DNA of 64,000 nt from Phenylobacterium parvum (GCF_003150835.1 NZ_CP029479.1:2517501-2581500), one strand, 5' to 3'. Counted from the stretch's first letter, positions 18,785-29,845 are shown. Numbers and translations are program-made. Notes: generated from the letters alone by a model not told the origin.

Positions 18785-20947
18785 TCAGAAGAAGCTGTAG
18801 GGGTCGATGTCGACCGACAGGCGGATCGACCCCCGCGGCTTCACCCTGGCCTTCCAGGCCGCCATGTAGGCCGACAGGTCGACCTGGCGGTCGGCCCTGA
18901 CCAGGAAGCGCTTCCGCCGCCGCCCCCGGACAAGGGCCAGGGGCGCATCGGCGGGACCGTAGACTTCCACCCCCTCCGCATTGGGCGCCGCCGCCGCCAG
19001 TTCCCGCACGAAGCCCTCCAGGGCCTGAGGGTCGCGGCCCGACACCACCACGGCGGCCAGACGGCCAAACGGGGGCAGACCCGCCAGCTCCCGCTCATAC
19101 AGCTCGGTCCGGACGAAGGCGTCGCGGTCCTGGGCCTGCAGGGCCTGCATGACGGGATGGTCCGGCGCCCAGGTCTGGATCAGGGCGCGACCCGGCCGGT
19201 CCCGGCGCCCCGCCCGGCCGGTGGCCTGCGCCAGGAGCTGGAAGGTGCGCTCCGCCGCCCTCAGGTCCCCGCCGCGCAGGCCCAGGTCGGCGTCCACCAC
19301 GCCCACGAGGGTCAGGTTGGGGAAGTTGTGGCCCTTGGCCGCCGCCTGTGTGGCCACCAGGATGTCGATCCCGCCCGCCTCCATGGTCTCGACCAGGGCT
19401 CGGGCGTCGGCGGCGCTGCGCACCGTATCCGACGAGAAGACCGAAATGCGGGCCTCCGGGAAAAGGGCCCGGGCCTCCTCCTCCAGGCGCTCGACCCCGG
19501 GGCCGATGGAGACCAGGGAATCCGCCGCACCGCAGTGGGGGCAGGTCGCCGGCCGGGGCATGGAGAAGCCCGTAAGGTGGCAGACCAGGCGGTTGGTGTA
19601 GCGATGCTCGACCAGCCAGGAATCCGTGTCCGGGGCGGTCAGCTTCTCTCCGCAGGCGCGGCACAGGACCAGGGGAGCGTATCCCCGGCGGTTCAGGAAG
19701 AGCAGGGTCTGCTCCCCGGCCGCCAGGGTCTCGGCCATGGCCTCGGCAAGGGGCGGGGAGATCCAGCGGCCCGAGTCCGGCGGGGTCTCACGCAGGTCCA
19801 CCAGCCGGATGTCCGGCAGTCGCGCCTCGCCGTGGCGGTCCGCCAGCCGCAGCCAGCGGTAGCGGCCCGTCTCGGCGTTCCGCAGGCTCTCCAGGGAGGG
19901 CGTTGCCGAAGCCAGGATCACCGACGCCCCCTCCAGCTTGGCCCGGACCACCGCCAGGTCGCGCGCCTGGTAAATGAAGCCGTCCTCCTGCTTGAAGGAG
20001 GTGTCATGCTCCTCGTCGACCACCACCAGGGCCAGGCGGCGGAAGGGCAGGAAGAGGGCCGACCTTGCGCCGACCACGATCCGGCAGCGACCCTCGGCCA
20101 CGGCGTCCCAGACCTGCCGGCGGGCTGGCGGCGCGATGCCGGAGTGCCACTCGCCCGGCGGGGCGCCGAACCTTTCGGTCACCCGGGTGATCAGGGCCTG
20201 GGTGAGGGCGATCTCCGGCAGGAGGATCAGGACCTGGCCCTCCGGGTCGGCGGCGAGGGCGGCGCGGACCGCCTCCAGGTAGACCTCCGTCTTGCCCGAC
20301 CCCGTCACGCCGTCGAGCAGGGCGGCCTGGAACCCGCCCTCGGCGATCATGCCGCGCAGGCTGGCGGCGGCGGCGGCCTGGCTGGCGTTGAGGGGCGGAG
20401 CCGGCGTGTCCAGGTCCGGTGGGCCGAATCCGTCGGGCCGGGGCGCCAGGCGCAGCTCCAAGGCGCCGTCGTCGATCAGCCCCTTCACCACCGCGGGCGA
20501 GACCTCCGCCCGGCGGGCAAGGTCGGCCGGCGGCGAGGGCCCGGCTGCGGCGGCCTCCAGGACCCGGGCCCGGGCGGGCGTCAGGCGGGCCGGCGGGCGG
20601 CCGGTGGCGACCGCCAGGCGCTCGGGCCTGGGCAGGGGAGCCCGCGCACCCCGCAGGGCGATGGCCAGGGGCAGGCCGGGTCCATCGGCGGCGTAGCGGG
20701 CGGCCCACTGGACGAACTCGACCGTGGCGGGGCTGAGGGGCGGCCCCGGGAGTCGCTCGGCGACCACCTTCAGGGGCCGGTTGCCGCCGGCTCCCTCCCG
20801 CAGGCCGGTGACCACGCCGGCGGCCAGCCGGGCGCCGAGGGGCGCAAGGACCCGGTCGCCGACAGACAGGGCGAGGCCCTCCGCCTCTTCGTAGTCGAAG
20901 GCTTCCGGCAGGGGCAGGGGCAGGAGGACGGAGACAATGCGGACCAT
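18785..20947 (-). CDS. priA: Primosomal protein N' (replication restart helicase PriA)
   Basis: This 720-aa PriA reloads the replisome at collapsed forks. It has an N-terminal DNA-binding domain, Walker A DGVTGSGKTEVYLEAV, the DEEHD box (VVVDEEHDTSFKQEDG), and C-terminal helicase motifs including QAAAKGHNFPNLTLVGVVDAD. The zinc region is unusual. Cys429, Cys432, Cys469 and Cys472 (one site) are present, but the second site keeps only Cys456, with Ala438, Thr441 and Thr459 where Cys445, Cys448 and Cys466 of E. coli PriA lie. The helicase core is intact, so the protein is probably functional. The start ATG 20947 gives the standard N-terminus. Confidence 0.95.
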   Translation of the reverse strand: MVRIVSVLLPLPLPEAFDYEEAEGLALSVGDRVLAPLGARLAAGVVTGLREGAGGNRPLKVVAERLPGPPLSPATVEFVQWAARYAADGPGLPLAIALRGARAPLPRPERLAVATGRPPARLTPARARVLEAAAAGPSPPADLARRAEVSPAVVKGLIDDGALELRLAPRPDGFGPPDLDTPAPPLNASQAAAAASLRGMIAEGGFQAALLDGVTGSGKTEVYLEAVRAALAADPEGQVLILLPEIALTQALITRVTERFGAPPGEWHSGIAPPARRQVWDAVAEGRCRIVVGARSALFLPFRRLALVVVDEEHDTSFKQEDGFIYQARDLAVVRAKLEGASVILASATPSLESLRNAETGRYRWLRLADRHGEARLPDIRLVDLRETPPDSGRWISPPLAEAMAETLAAGEQTLLFLNRRGYAPLVLCRACGEKLTAPDTDSWLVEHRYTNRLVCHLTGFSMPRPATCPHCGAADSLVSIGPGVERLEEEARALFPEARISVFSSDTVRSAADARALVETMEAGGIDILVATQAAAKGHNFPNLTLVGVVDADLGLRGGDLRAAERTFQLLAQATGRAGRRDRPGRALIQTWAPDHPVMQALQAQDRDAFVRTELYERELAGLPPFGRLAAVVVSGRDPQALEGFVRELAAAAPNAEGVEVYGPADAPLALVRGRRRKRFLVRADRQVDLSAYMAAWKARVKPRGSIRLSVDIDPYSFF

Positions 20948-21053
20948 GTCGCCCCTTCATAGACGGGTCCGGCCCTGAGCGGGAGCGGTCAGGGCTTCCG
21001 GGCGGACCCCGGGAGTCCTACAAGAGCCCTTCAACAAAAGCGGACGCAGCCAG

Positions 21054-21707
21054 ATGCAACTCTTCCTCGACACCACCGACGTGGCGATCCTGAAGGATCT
21101 CGCCGCCAGCGGCCTCGTCGACGGCGTGACGACCAACCCGACCCTGATCGCCAGGTCGGGCCGGCCCATGTTCGACGTCATCGCCGAGATCTGCGAGCTG
21201 GTGGAAGGCCCCGTCAGCGCCGAGGTCGCCGCCACGGACGTCGCCGGCATGCTGGCCGAGGGCGCAAAGCTGGCCGCCATCGCCCCCAACGTAGTGGTCA
21301 AGGTGCCCCTGACCCGAGAGGGCCTGGTGGCCACCTCAGAGTTCGCCGTCCAGGGCATATCGACCAATGTCACCCTGTGCTTCTCGGCGGCCCAGGCACT
21401 GCTCGCCGCCAAGGCGGGCGCGAGCTACATCTCCCCCTTCATCGGCCGGCTGGACGACCACGGCGCCGAGGGCATGGACCTGATCAGCGAGATCCGGGCC
21501 ATCTACGACAACTACGACTTCGACACCGAGATCCTGGCCGCCTCGATCCGGAGCCCGGCCCATGTCACGGCCGCAGCCCTCTGCGGCGCGGACTGCGCAA
21601 CGATCCCGCCCGAGGTCTTCACCGCCCTCTTCAAGCACCCGTTAACCGAACGCGGGCTTTCTCAGTTCCTCAGCGACTGGGCCGCCACGGGACAGTCGAT
21701 TCTCTGA
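21054..21707 (+). CDS. Transaldolase / fructose-6-phosphate aldolase-like protein
   Basis: This 217-aa small transaldolase (TalC/Fsa subfamily) has [24 protein letters not shown], the Schiff-base lysine in [16 protein letters not shown] and [11 protein letters not shown]. In proteins of this size the reaction may be transaldolase (pentose phosphate pathway) or fructose-6-phosphate aldolase, and the sequence alone does not decide. It starts at ATG 21054. It precedes the DUF484-xerC pair on the same strand by 18 bp, so cotranscription is likely. Confidence 0.93.
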   Translation: MQLFLDTTDVAILKDLAASGLVDGVTTNPTLIARSGRPMFDVIAEICELVEGPVSAEVAATDVAGMLAEGAKLAAIAPNVVVKVPLTREGLVATSEFAVQGISTNVTLCFSAAQALLAAKAGASYISPFIGRLDDHGAEGMDLISEIRAIYDNYDFDTEILAASIRSPAHVTAAALCGADCATIPPEVFTALFKHPLTERGLSQFLSDWAATGQSIL

Positions 21708-21725
21708 ACCGGGGGTACAGGCGCG

Positions 21726-22418
21726 ATGAGCGGGTCGGGCGAGGCGGAGCCGCAGGACGGGCCCGGGCCGGAGACGGTGCGCGCGGCCCTGCTCCGCCGG
21801 CCGGACATCCTGACGGGCGACCCTGAGACCCTGCAGGCCCTGGGTCTGGCGCTTCGTCCCGACGCCCGCGTCGTCGAGTTCGGCCCGGCCGCCCTGGCCC
21901 GGGTCAGCGAGGTCGCCCGCGCGGAGAGCGAGGCCCGTTCCCGCCTCGAGGCCGTCGCCCGCGCCAACTTCGCCGCCCAGGCCCAGACCCGCGAGGCCGT
22001 GGTGGACCTGCTGGACGCCGGGGACGCCGCCGACCTCGCCCTGCGCCTGGACGAGATCGCCCGGGCCCGCTTCGGCCTCCAGGCCGGGGCCCTGGGGCTC
22101 GAGGGCGGGGCGGGGCCGCAAGGCTGGCGTCGCCTGCCGGAGGGCGGGATCGCCCAGGTCCTGGAGGACGGAGCCGAAATCCTGCTTGGCTTCCGCGCCA
22201 CGGCCCTGGGACTGTTCGGAGACCAGGCGCCCTTCATACGCTCCATGGCCCTGGCCCGCCTTGAACTGCCTACCGGCCCGGGGCTCCTCGGTTTCGGATC
22301 GGGCGATCCCGAGGGCTTCACGCCGGACATGGGACCAGAGCTTGTCGCCTTCGTGGCCCGGGTCGCCGAGCGCCTGGCGCGCCGCCTCATGGACGCGGAG
22401 CCGGGCGGAGTCGCCTGA
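21726..22418 (+). CDS. DUF484 family protein
   Basis: This 230-aa DUF484 protein begins with the family's N-terminal helix (VRAALLRRPDILTGDPETLQAL) and a short coiled coil (about 60-95), followed by a GAF-like domain. Its biochemical role is unknown. It is conserved next to xerC in many proteobacteria, and here its stop shares a base with the xerC ATG, so translational coupling is likely and a link to chromosome dimer resolution or its control is plausible. Confidence 0.88.
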   Translation: MSGSGEAEPQDGPGPETVRAALLRRPDILTGDPETLQALGLALRPDARVVEFGPAALARVSEVARAESEARSRLEAVARANFAAQAQTREAVVDLLDAGDAADLALRLDEIARARFGLQAGALGLEGGAGPQGWRRLPEGGIAQVLEDGAEILLGFRATALGLFGDQAPFIRSMALARLELPTGPGLLGFGSGDPEGFTPDMGPELVAFVARVAERLARRLMDAEPGGVA

Positions 22419-23332
22419 TGGAGGCCCGTGCGGCCCTCGCCCAATGGCTGGAGCACCTGGAGCAGGAACGGCGCCTGTCGCCCCGCACCCTGGCCGCCTA
22501 CGGCTTCATCGGCCGGCGCTACCTGACCTTCCTGGAAGGGCACAGGGGCGGCCCCCTGACGGCGGAGGACCTCGGCGGGATCAGCGCCGCCGAGATCCGG
22601 GCCTGGCTGGCCGTGCTGCGCCAGGGCGAGACGCCGCTCTCTCCGCGCTCCCTGTCCCAGTCCCTGTCAGCGATCCGCACCTTCCACGGCTTCCTGGACC
22701 GGCGACTGGGGATCGCCAACCCCGCCCTGGCCCTGGTGCGGGGACCGAGGGTCCGCCCTTCCGCGCCCCGGCCGGTCACCGAGAGCCAGGCCGCGGAGCT
22801 GCTGGCCGAACCCGGCCTCGACGCGAACCTGGACCCCTGGGAGTCGTCCCGGGACGAGGCGGTCCTGACCCTGCTCTACGGCTGCGGTCTGCGGATTTCC
22901 GAGGCCCTGTCCCTGCGCCGCCGGGATGCGCCCCTGGGCGAGGCCCTGCGGATCACCGGCAAGGGCGCGAAGACGCGGATGGTCCCGGTCCTGCCCCGGG
23001 TGGCCGGGGCCGTGCAGACCTACCTGGACGCCCTGCCCTTCCCGCTTGACCCGGATGAGCCCCTGTTCCGGGCCCGGCGGGGCGGCCCGCTCTCGCCCCG
23101 CCACGTCCAGGCGACGGTCCAGGGGATGCGGGCGCGGCTGGGACTTCCGGACTCGGCTACGCCCCACGCGCTGAGGCACGCCTTCGCCACCCACCTGCTC
23201 GGGGCCGGCGCGGATCTCAGGTCGATCCAGGAACTGCTGGGACACGCATCGCTATCGACCACCCAGCGCTATACCCAGGTGGATTCCGCAACCCTGCTCA
23301 GGGCCTACGCGAACTCTCACCCGAGAGCCTGA
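22418..23332 (+). CDS. xerC: Tyrosine recombinase XerC
   Basis: This 304-aa tyrosine recombinase works with XerD at dif to resolve chromosome dimers. It has an N-terminal SAM-like core-binding domain (about 1-95). The catalytic domain has Arg in GCGLRISEAL, Lys in TGKGAKTR, His-x-x-Arg in TPHALRHAFATHLL, His in LLGHASLSTTQ and the nucleophile Tyr285 in QRYTQVD. Position after DUF484 and the absence of integrase-like arms or nearby phage genes favour a housekeeping XerC over an island integrase. Confidence 0.94.
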   Translation: MEARAALAQWLEHLEQERRLSPRTLAAYGFIGRRYLTFLEGHRGGPLTAEDLGGISAAEIRAWLAVLRQGETPLSPRSLSQSLSAIRTFHGFLDRRLGIANPALALVRGPRVRPSAPRPVTESQAAELLAEPGLDANLDPWESSRDEAVLTLLYGCGLRISEALSLRRRDAPLGEALRITGKGAKTRMVPVLPRVAGAVQTYLDALPFPLDPDEPLFRARRGGPLSPRHVQATVQGMRARLGLPDSATPHALRHAFATHLLGAGADLRSIQELLGHASLSTTQRYTQVDSATLLRAYANSHPRA

Positions 23333-23350
23333 GAAAGCCGTCGGGGCCCG

Positions 23351-24748
23351 TCAGGCCTGCATGGTCCAGCCCTCGACGCCCATGGCGGCCTGCCGGCCGG
23401 CCTCGGAGCGCGTCGGGTGCGGGTGGCAGACGCGGGCGATGTCCTCGCTGGCGGCGCGGAAGGCCATGGCCACGCAGTATTCGCCGATCAGTTCGCCTGC
23501 CTGGGGCCCCAGGATGTGCACGCCGAGAATCTCGTCGGTGGCGGCGTCGGCCAGCACCTTCACGAGGCCATCGGTCTCGTGGTTGATCTTGGCCCGGCTA
23601 TTGGCGGCGAAGGGGAACTTGCCGGCCTTGTAGGCGCGGCCCTCGGCCTTCAGCTGCTCTTCATTGCGGCCGACCCAGGCGACCTCGGGGGTGGTGTAGA
23701 CCACGCTGGGCACCAGGTTGTAGTCCACGTGGCCCGCCTTGCCGGCGATCAGCTCGATGCAGGCGACGGCGTCCTCCTCGGCCTTGTGGGCGAGCATGGG
23801 GCCGTGGATCACGTCGCCGACGGCCCAGACCCCAGCTGCGGCCGTGCGGAAGTGGTCGGTCTCCAGGAAGCCCCGGGCGTCGGGAACCAGGCCCACCGTC
23901 TCAAGGCCGAGGCCGGCGGTGTAGGGGCGCCGGCCGATGGCCAGGAGGACCCGGTCGGCGGAAAGGGTCTCGGCGGCGCCGCCGGCGGCGGGCTCGACGG
24001 CGAGATCGACCTTGGACTTGCCGGCCTTGGCGCCGGTCACCTTGGCGCCCAGGCGGAAGTTCACGCCCTGCTTGGCCAGGGTCCGCTGGAAGGCCTTGGC
24101 CAGTTCGGCGTCCATGCCGGGGCAAATCCGGTCCAGGTACTCGATGACCGTGACCTCGGCCCCAAGCCGGCGCCAGACCGACCCCAGCTCCAGGCCGATG
24201 ATGCCGGCGCCGATGACGACAAGGGTCTTGGGGACCTCGCCCAGGGACAGGGCTCCGGTGGAATCGACGATGCGATCGCCGTCCACCTTCACTCCCGGCA
24301 GGCCCGAGGGCTCGGAGCCTGTGGCGAGGACGATGTTGGCGGCCTCGAGGGTGACGACCTTGCCGTCCCCGCCCTCCACCTCGACCCGGCCAGGGCCGGC
24401 CAGGCGACCCTTGCCGAGGAAGCGCTCGACCTTGTTCTTCTTCATCAGGAAGTCGACGCCCTTGGTCAGGGCGGTCACCGACTCGTCCTTCTGGGCCATC
24501 ATCTGCTTGAGGTTGAGGCGCGGGGCGACCTCGATGCCCAGGTGCTCGAACTCCCGGTTCGCCGCCTCGTAGAGCTCGGAGGCGTGCAGGAGGGCCTTGG
24601 AGGGCATGCAGCCAACGTTGAGGCAGGTGCCGCCCAGGGTGTCGCGCATCTCGACGATGGCGGCCTTCAGGCCAAGCTGGCCGGCGCGGATGGCGGCGTT
24701 GTAGCCCCCGGGGCCGCCCCCGATGATGACGACGTCGAACTGGGACAT
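23351..24748 (-). CDS. lpdA: Dihydrolipoyl dehydrogenase (E3)
   Basis: This 465-aa flavoprotein reoxidises dihydrolipoamide of 2-oxoacid dehydrogenase complexes. The N-terminal FAD motif is IIGGGPGGYNAAIRA, and the redox disulfide is GGTCLNVGCMPSKALLHAS. The NAD-binding fold has VIGAGIIGLELGSVW, and the catalytic HPHPTRSE lies near the C-terminus. It is the last gene of the sucCD-sucA-sucB-lpdA run, 35 bp after sucB, so it probably serves the 2-oxoglutarate complex. Confidence 0.97.
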   Translation of the reverse strand: MSQFDVVIIGGGPGGYNAAIRAGQLGLKAAIVEMRDTLGGTCLNVGCMPSKALLHASELYEAANREFEHLGIEVAPRLNLKQMMAQKDESVTALTKGVDFLMKKNKVERFLGKGRLAGPGRVEVEGGDGKVVTLEAANIVLATGSEPSGLPGVKVDGDRIVDSTGALSLGEVPKTLVVIGAGIIGLELGSVWRRLGAEVTVIEYLDRICPGMDAELAKAFQRTLAKQGVNFRLGAKVTGAKAGKSKVDLAVEPAAGGAAETLSADRVLLAIGRRPYTAGLGLETVGLVPDARGFLETDHFRTAAAGVWAVGDVIHGPMLAHKAEEDAVACIELIAGKAGHVDYNLVPSVVYTTPEVAWVGRNEEQLKAEGRAYKAGKFPFAANSRAKINHETDGLVKVLADAATDEILGVHILGPQAGELIGEYCVAMAFRAASEDIARVCHPHPTRSEAGRQAAMGVEGWTMQA

Positions 24749-24783
24749 GGGTTTTCCTCGCCCGCCTCGGGGCCTGAACCGGA

Positions 24784-26007
24784 TTAGATGTCGAGCAGCA
24801 GGCGCTGCGGATCCTCGATGGCTTCCTTCACGCGGACCAGGAAGGTCACGGCGCCCTGGCCGTCGACGATCCGGTGGTCGTAGGACAGGGCCAGGTACAT
24901 CATCGGACGAATGACCACCTGGCCGTTCACGGCCACGGGACGCTCCTGGATCTTGTGCATGCCGAGGATGCCCGACTGCGGCGCGTTCAGGATCGGCGTC
25001 GACATGAGCGAGCCATAGACCCCGCCGTTCGAGATGGTGAAAGTACCGCCCTGCAGGTCATCCAGGGCCAGGGCGCCGTCGCGGGCCTTCTTGCCAAGGT
25101 CGCCGATGGCCTTCTCGACCCCCGCCAGGGACAGGGTGTCGGCGTCGCGCACCACCGGCACGACCAGGCCGCGCTCGGTGCCGACGGCCACGCCGATGTC
25201 GTAGTGGTTCTTGTAGATCAGGTCCTGGCCGTCGATCTCGGCGTTGACCTCTGGCACGGCCTTCAGGGCGTGGATGCAGGCGCGGACGAAGAAGCCCATG
25301 AAGCCCATCTTCACGCCATGGGTCTTCTCGAAGGCGTCCTTGTAGGTGTTCCGCAGGGCCATGACGGCGCTCATATCGACCTCGTTGAAGGTCGTCAGCA
25401 TGGCGGCGGTCTGCTGCGCCTCCTTCAGCCGGCGGGCGATGGTCTGCCGCAGGCGGGTCATGCGGATGCGCTCCTCGCGGGCGTGGGCCTCACGCGGGGC
25501 GGCCGGCGCCGGAGCTGGCGGCGGCGCAGCGGCGCGCGCCTCGAGGGCGGCCATGGCGTCAGCCTTGGTCACTCGCCCACCCTTGCCGGAGCCCGGGATG
25601 GCGGCGGGATCAAGCCCGCCTTCGGTGGCGATGCGCTGGGCGGAAGGGGCCAGGACCGGCGCGGCGGCCGCGGCCGCCGGGGCGGCGGGCGCGGGCGCGG
25701 GCTTGGTCGCCTTCGGCGCGGCGGGGGTGGAAGCCGGGGCGGGAGCCGAAGCCGGAGCGGCGGCCGCGGCGGCGCCCTCCTTCACCCGGCCCAGGACGGC
25801 GCCGGGCTCGACGGTGGCGCCTTCCTCGGCGGAGATGGACTCCAGGACGCCGTCCGCCGGAGCGGCCACCTCGAGGCTGACCTTGTCGGTCTCAAGCTCG
25901 ACGAGAATCTCGTCCTTGCGGACAGCCTCGCCGGGCTTCTTCGCCCAGCGCGCCACGGTGGCTTCGGAGACGGACTCTCCAAGGGCGGGGGTCATGATGT
26001 CGGCCAT
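24784..26007 (-). CDS. sucB: Dihydrolipoyllysine succinyltransferase (2-oxoglutarate dehydrogenase E2)
   Basis: This 407-aa E2 transfers the succinyl group to CoA. The lipoyl domain (about 1-75) has the modified Lys in [13 protein letters not shown]. An Ala/Pro-rich linker follows, then the E1/E3-binding domain with [20 protein letters not shown]. The catalytic domain ends with [16 protein letters not shown], carrying the active-site His and Asp. It follows sucA by 16 bp. The Ala/Pro linker is long and repetitive, as is typical of GC-rich alphaproteobacteria. Confidence 0.97.
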   Translation of the reverse strand: MADIMTPALGESVSEATVARWAKKPGEAVRKDEILVELETDKVSLEVAAPADGVLESISAEEGATVEPGAVLGRVKEGAAAAAAPASAPAPASTPAAPKATKPAPAPAAPAAAAAAPVLAPSAQRIATEGGLDPAAIPGSGKGGRVTKADAMAALEARAAAPPPAPAPAAPREAHAREERIRMTRLRQTIARRLKEAQQTAAMLTTFNEVDMSAVMALRNTYKDAFEKTHGVKMGFMGFFVRACIHALKAVPEVNAEIDGQDLIYKNHYDIGVAVGTERGLVVPVVRDADTLSLAGVEKAIGDLGKKARDGALALDDLQGGTFTISNGGVYGSLMSTPILNAPQSGILGMHKIQERPVAVNGQVVIRPMMYLALSYDHRIVDGQGAVTFLVRVKEAIEDPQRLLLDI

Positions 26008-26023
26008 GGTCGTGTCCTTGGGT

Positions 26024-28882
26024 TCAGGCGAGGGCTTCGGTAAGGAAGGCCTGGAGTTCGCGGTTGTGCCGGCTCATCTGCCCGGCGGCGGTGGAGGCGG
26101 AGGCGGGCCGGCCCACATAGCGGGCGCGCTTGGCCTTCACCTTCAGGCGCTCGAGGGTCAGTTCAAGCCAGGGATCGACGAAGGTCCAGCCGCCCATGTT
26201 CTTCGGCTCTTCCTGGCACCAGACCAGTTCGGCGTTGGGGAAGCGGGAAAGCTCGGTGGAGAGCGACTTCATCGGCCAGGGATAGAACTGCTCGAGCCGC
26301 ATCAGGTAGATGTCGGTCAGCCCCTTTTCCTCCCGCGCCTCCAGAAGGTCGTAATAGACCTTGCCGGAGCACAGGACGACGCGGCGGATCTTCTCCGGCG
26401 GATCGAGGGTCAGGGCGGTGTGCCGGCCACGCTCGGCGTCGTCGTGCAGCACCCGGTGGAAGGACGAGCCCTCGGCCATCTCCGCCAGGAGGGACACGGC
26501 CTTCTTGTGCCGCAGCAGCGACTTGGGGGTCATGACCACCAGGGGCTTGCGGAACTCCCGCTTCATCTGTCGGCGAAGAACGTGGAAGTAGTTGGCCGGG
26601 GTGGTGCAATTGACCACCTGCATGTTGTCCTCGGCGCAGAGCTGCAGGAAGCGCTCCAGGCGGGCGGACGAGTGCTCGGGACCCTGTCCCTCATAGCCGT
26701 GGGGCAGGAGCAGGACGAGGCCGCTCATCCGCAGCCACTTGCGCTCGCCGGACGAGATGAACTGGTCGATGACCACCTGGGCGCCGTTGGCGAAGTCGCC
26801 GAACTGGCCCTCCCACAGCACCAGGGTCTTGGGATCGGCCAGGGAGAAGCCGTACTCGAAGCCAAGGACGGCCTCCTCGGAGAGCGGCGAGTCGATGACC
26901 TCGAAGTGCGCCTGCCCTGCGCCCAGGTTGTTGAGGGGCGTGTACTGGGCCTCGGTCGTCTGGTCGATGATCCCGCAATGACGCTGGGTGAAGGTGCCGC
27001 GCACGCTGTCTTGGCCGGCCAGGCGGACCGGGAAGCCGTCCTGCAGCAGGCTGCCAAAGGCCAGGTGCTCGGCCGTCGCCCAGTCGAGGCCCTCGCCGGA
27101 CTCGATGGCCGACTTGCGCCCTTCGATGACCCGCCGGACGTTCTTGTGGACGTCGATCCCGTCCGGAATGGCGGTGATGGCGGCGCCCAGGGACTTGAGG
27201 CGGGGAAGTGGAACGGAGGTGTTCCCCCGACGGTCCTCGCCCTCAGGCAGGGCAAGGCCCGCCCACTTGCCGTCCAGCCAGTCGGCCTTGTCGGCCTTGT
27301 AGGTCTTGCCGGCCTCGAACTCGGCGTCGAGGAAGGCCTCGAACTCGCCCATCCAGCGCGACACGTCGTCTTCGGACACCACGCCCTCGGCGACCAGTTG
27401 GCGGGTGTAGATCTCGCGGGTGCTCGGATGATCCTTGATCCGCGCATACATCAGCGGCGAGGTCATGGTCGGGTCATCGCCTTCGTTGTGACCGAACCGG
27501 CGATAGCAGAACATGTCGATGACGACGTCCCGGCCGAACTTCTGCCGGAACTCGGTGGCGACCTTCACGGCGTAGACGGTAGCTTCCGGGTCGTCGCCGT
27601 TCACATGGAAGATCGGCGCCTCGACCATCAGGGCCACGTCCGAGGGATACGGCGAGGAGCGGCTGTACTTGGGCGCGGTCGTGAAGCCGATCTGGTTGTT
27701 CACGATGAAGTGGATGCAGCCGCCGGTCCGGTAGCCCTTGGTGCCGGAGATGGCGAAGCACTCGGCCACCACGCCCTGCCCAGCGAAGGCGGCGTCGCCA
27801 TGCATCAGGAGGGGCAGGACATGGTTGCGCCCGGCGTCCGACGTCTCGCGCAGGACAAAGGCCTGCTTGGCGCGGGCCTTGCCGAGCACCACCGGGTTCA
27901 CGATCTCGAGGTGGGAGGGGTTGGCGGTCAGGGACAGGTGGACGCTGTTGCCGTCGAAGGCGCGGTCGGAAGAGGCGCCCATGTGGTATTTGACGTCCCC
28001 AGAACCCTCGACGTCGGTGGGCAGGGTCGAACCGCCCTGGAACTCGTGGAAGATCACCCGGTAGGGCTTGCCCATGACGGCGGCCAGGACGTTCAGCCGC
28101 CCCCGGTGGGGCATGCCGATGACGATGTCGCGCACGCCCAGGGCGCCGCCGCGCTTGATGATCTGCTCCAGGGCCGGGACCATGGCCTCGCCGCCGTCAA
28201 GGCCGAACCGCTTGGTGCCGGGGAAGCGCTTGTGCAGGAAGCGCTCGAAGCCCTCGGCCTCGATCAGCTTCTTCAGGATGGCGATCTTGCCCTCGCGGGT
28301 GAAGACGATCTCCTTGTCCCGCCCCTCGATCCGCTCCTGCAGCCAGGCCTTCTGGGCCGGGTCGGAGATGTGCATGTACTGCACCCCGATGTCGGCGCAG
28401 TAAGTGCGCTTCAGGATGGCGAGGATCTCGCGCAGGGTTCCGGTCTCGAGGCCGAGCACATAGTCGAGGAAGATCGGACGGTCATAGTCGGCCTCGGTGA
28501 AGCCGTAGGAAGCCGGATCAAGCTCGGAGGCGTCGCCCTCGGGGATGGCGATGCCGAGGGGATCAAGGTTGGCCCGCAGGTGGCCCCGCATCCGGTAGGC
28601 CCGAATCATCATGATGGCGCGCAGGGAGTCCAGGGTCGCGGCCCGGACATCCTGGCCCGCTGCGGCGGGCGCCTTGCGGGCGGTCCATGCGGGCGGCGCC
28701 ATGGGCTGAGCCGCGCCGGCGCGGTCGTGGATGGAGGCGAAGAAGCTCCGCCAGGAGGCCTCGACGGAGTCGGGGGCCTTCATCCAGCGGGCATAGAGGT
28801 CTTCGATGAAGGCCGCATTCCCGCCGTAGAGGAAGGAAGTCTCCGCCAGGAGTTCGTTGATCCGTCCCGCGTCGTCCGCCAT
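26024..28882 (-). CDS. sucA: 2-oxoglutarate dehydrogenase E1 component
   Basis: This 952-aa thiamine-diphosphate E1 decarboxylates 2-oxoglutarate in the TCA cycle. N-terminal segment [17 protein letters not shown] is the usual E1o start and probably binds E2. [26 protein letters not shown] and the C-terminal transketolase-like domain ([20 protein letters not shown]) are typical. It begins at ATG 28882, with 84 bp to sucD upstream. A very long open frame on the opposite strand (25346-29173) is a shadow of this gene's codon bias. Confidence 0.97.
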   Translation of the reverse strand: MADDAGRINELLAETSFLYGGNAAFIEDLYARWMKAPDSVEASWRSFFASIHDRAGAAQPMAPPAWTARKAPAAAGQDVRAATLDSLRAIMMIRAYRMRGHLRANLDPLGIAIPEGDASELDPASYGFTEADYDRPIFLDYVLGLETGTLREILAILKRTYCADIGVQYMHISDPAQKAWLQERIEGRDKEIVFTREGKIAILKKLIEAEGFERFLHKRFPGTKRFGLDGGEAMVPALEQIIKRGGALGVRDIVIGMPHRGRLNVLAAVMGKPYRVIFHEFQGGSTLPTDVEGSGDVKYHMGASSDRAFDGNSVHLSLTANPSHLEIVNPVVLGKARAKQAFVLRETSDAGRNHVLPLLMHGDAAFAGQGVVAECFAISGTKGYRTGGCIHFIVNNQIGFTTAPKYSRSSPYPSDVALMVEAPIFHVNGDDPEATVYAVKVATEFRQKFGRDVVIDMFCYRRFGHNEGDDPTMTSPLMYARIKDHPSTREIYTRQLVAEGVVSEDDVSRWMGEFEAFLDAEFEAGKTYKADKADWLDGKWAGLALPEGEDRRGNTSVPLPRLKSLGAAITAIPDGIDVHKNVRRVIEGRKSAIESGEGLDWATAEHLAFGSLLQDGFPVRLAGQDSVRGTFTQRHCGIIDQTTEAQYTPLNNLGAGQAHFEVIDSPLSEEAVLGFEYGFSLADPKTLVLWEGQFGDFANGAQVVIDQFISSGERKWLRMSGLVLLLPHGYEGQGPEHSSARLERFLQLCAEDNMQVVNCTTPANYFHVLRRQMKREFRKPLVVMTPKSLLRHKKAVSLLAEMAEGSSFHRVLHDDAERGRHTALTLDPPEKIRRVVLCSGKVYYDLLEAREEKGLTDIYLMRLEQFYPWPMKSLSTELSRFPNAELVWCQEEPKNMGGWTFVDPWLELTLERLKVKAKRARYVGRPASASTAAGQMSRHNRELQAFLTEALA

Positions 28883-28966
28883 GTCGCTCGCCTGTCGCCT
28901 GCGGCCCGCGACGCCTTCAGGAGGAGAGTCGAGCTGGACCGCTCAAGGTTGAATTGTCAGGCCCCC

Positions 28967-29845
28967 TCAGGCGCCTTTCAGCACCTCGAGCAGGGTCTCT
29001 CCCAGCTTAGCCGGAGACGGCGCCACGCGGATGCCCGCGGACTCCATCGCCGCAATCTTGTCCTCCGCGCCGCCCTTGCCGCCCGAGATGATGGCGCCAG
29101 CGTGGCCCATCCTGCGCCCGGGCGGAGCCGTGCGGCCCGCGATGAACCCGACCATAGGCTTCCGAATCGCTGAATTCTTTATGAATTCCGCAGCATCTTC
29201 TTCAGCCGACCCGCCGATCTCGCCGATCATGATGATCGACTCGGTCTCGGGGTCCTTCAGGAACATGTCGAGCATGTCGATGAACTCGGTGCCCTTCACC
29301 GGGTCCCCGCCGATGCCCACGGCTGTGGTCTGTCCAAGGCCCACCTGGGTGGTCTGGAAGACCGCCTCATAGGTAAGGGTGCCGGACCGCGAAACCACCC
29401 CGACCGACCCTTTTTTGAAGATGTTTCCGGGCATAATCCCGATTTTGCAGGCTTCCGGCGTCAGGACGCCCGGGCAGTTGGGACCGATCAGCCGGGACTT
29501 CGAGCCCGACAGGGCGCGCTTGACCTTGATCATGTCAGCGACAGGAATGCCTTCGGTGATGCAGATGATCAGAGGAATTCCGGCGTCGATCGCCTCGAGG
29601 ATCGAGTCCGCTGCGAAGGGCGGCGGCACATAGATCACGCTGGCGTCTGCGCCCGTTTGCCGAACGGCTTCATCCACCGTGTTGAACACGGGCAGGCCCA
29701 CATGAGTGGTCCCGCCTTTACCGGGGGTCACGCCGCCGACCATCTTGGTCCCGTAGGCGATGGCCTGCTCGGAGTGGAAGGTGCCCTGGGCGCCGGTAAT
29801 GCCCTGGCAGATGACCCGGGTTTCCTTGCCGATCAGAATGGACAT
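28967..29845 (-). CDS. sucD: Succinyl-CoA ligase, alpha subunit
   Basis: This 292-aa alpha subunit binds CoA and carries the phosphohistidine. The Rossmann N-terminus has [17 protein letters not shown], the CoA-binding region is [16 protein letters not shown], and the active His lies in [16 protein letters not shown]. The start codon overlaps the stop of sucC by one base, so the two subunits are translationally coupled, as expected for a stoichiometric complex. Confidence 0.98.
   Translation of the reverse strand: MSILIGKETRVICQGITGAQGTFHSEQAIAYGTKMVGGVTPGKGGTTHVGLPVFNTVDEAVRQTGADASVIYVPPPFAADSILEAIDAGIPLIICITEGIPVADMIKVKRALSGSKSRLIGPNCPGVLTPEACKIGIMPGNIFKKGSVGVVSRSGTLTYEAVFQTTQVGLGQTTAVGIGGDPVKGTEFIDMLDMFLKDPETESIIMIGEIGGSAEEDAAEFIKNSAIRKPMVGFIAGRTAPPGRRMGHAGAIISGGKGGAEDKIAAMESAGIRVAPSPAKLGETLLEVLKGA

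Noticed and set aside
22418-23332. xerC considered as an integrase of a mobile island.
   Set aside because: It is coupled to DUF484 and surrounded by host-like housekeeping genes, with no tRNA or att repeat at that place.
25346-29173. A 1275-codon open frame on the plus strand opposite sucB and sucA.
   Set aside because: It lies antisense to two certain genes, its sequence is a mirror of GC-rich third positions, and it has no ribosome site or domain. High-GC codon bias opens such frames.
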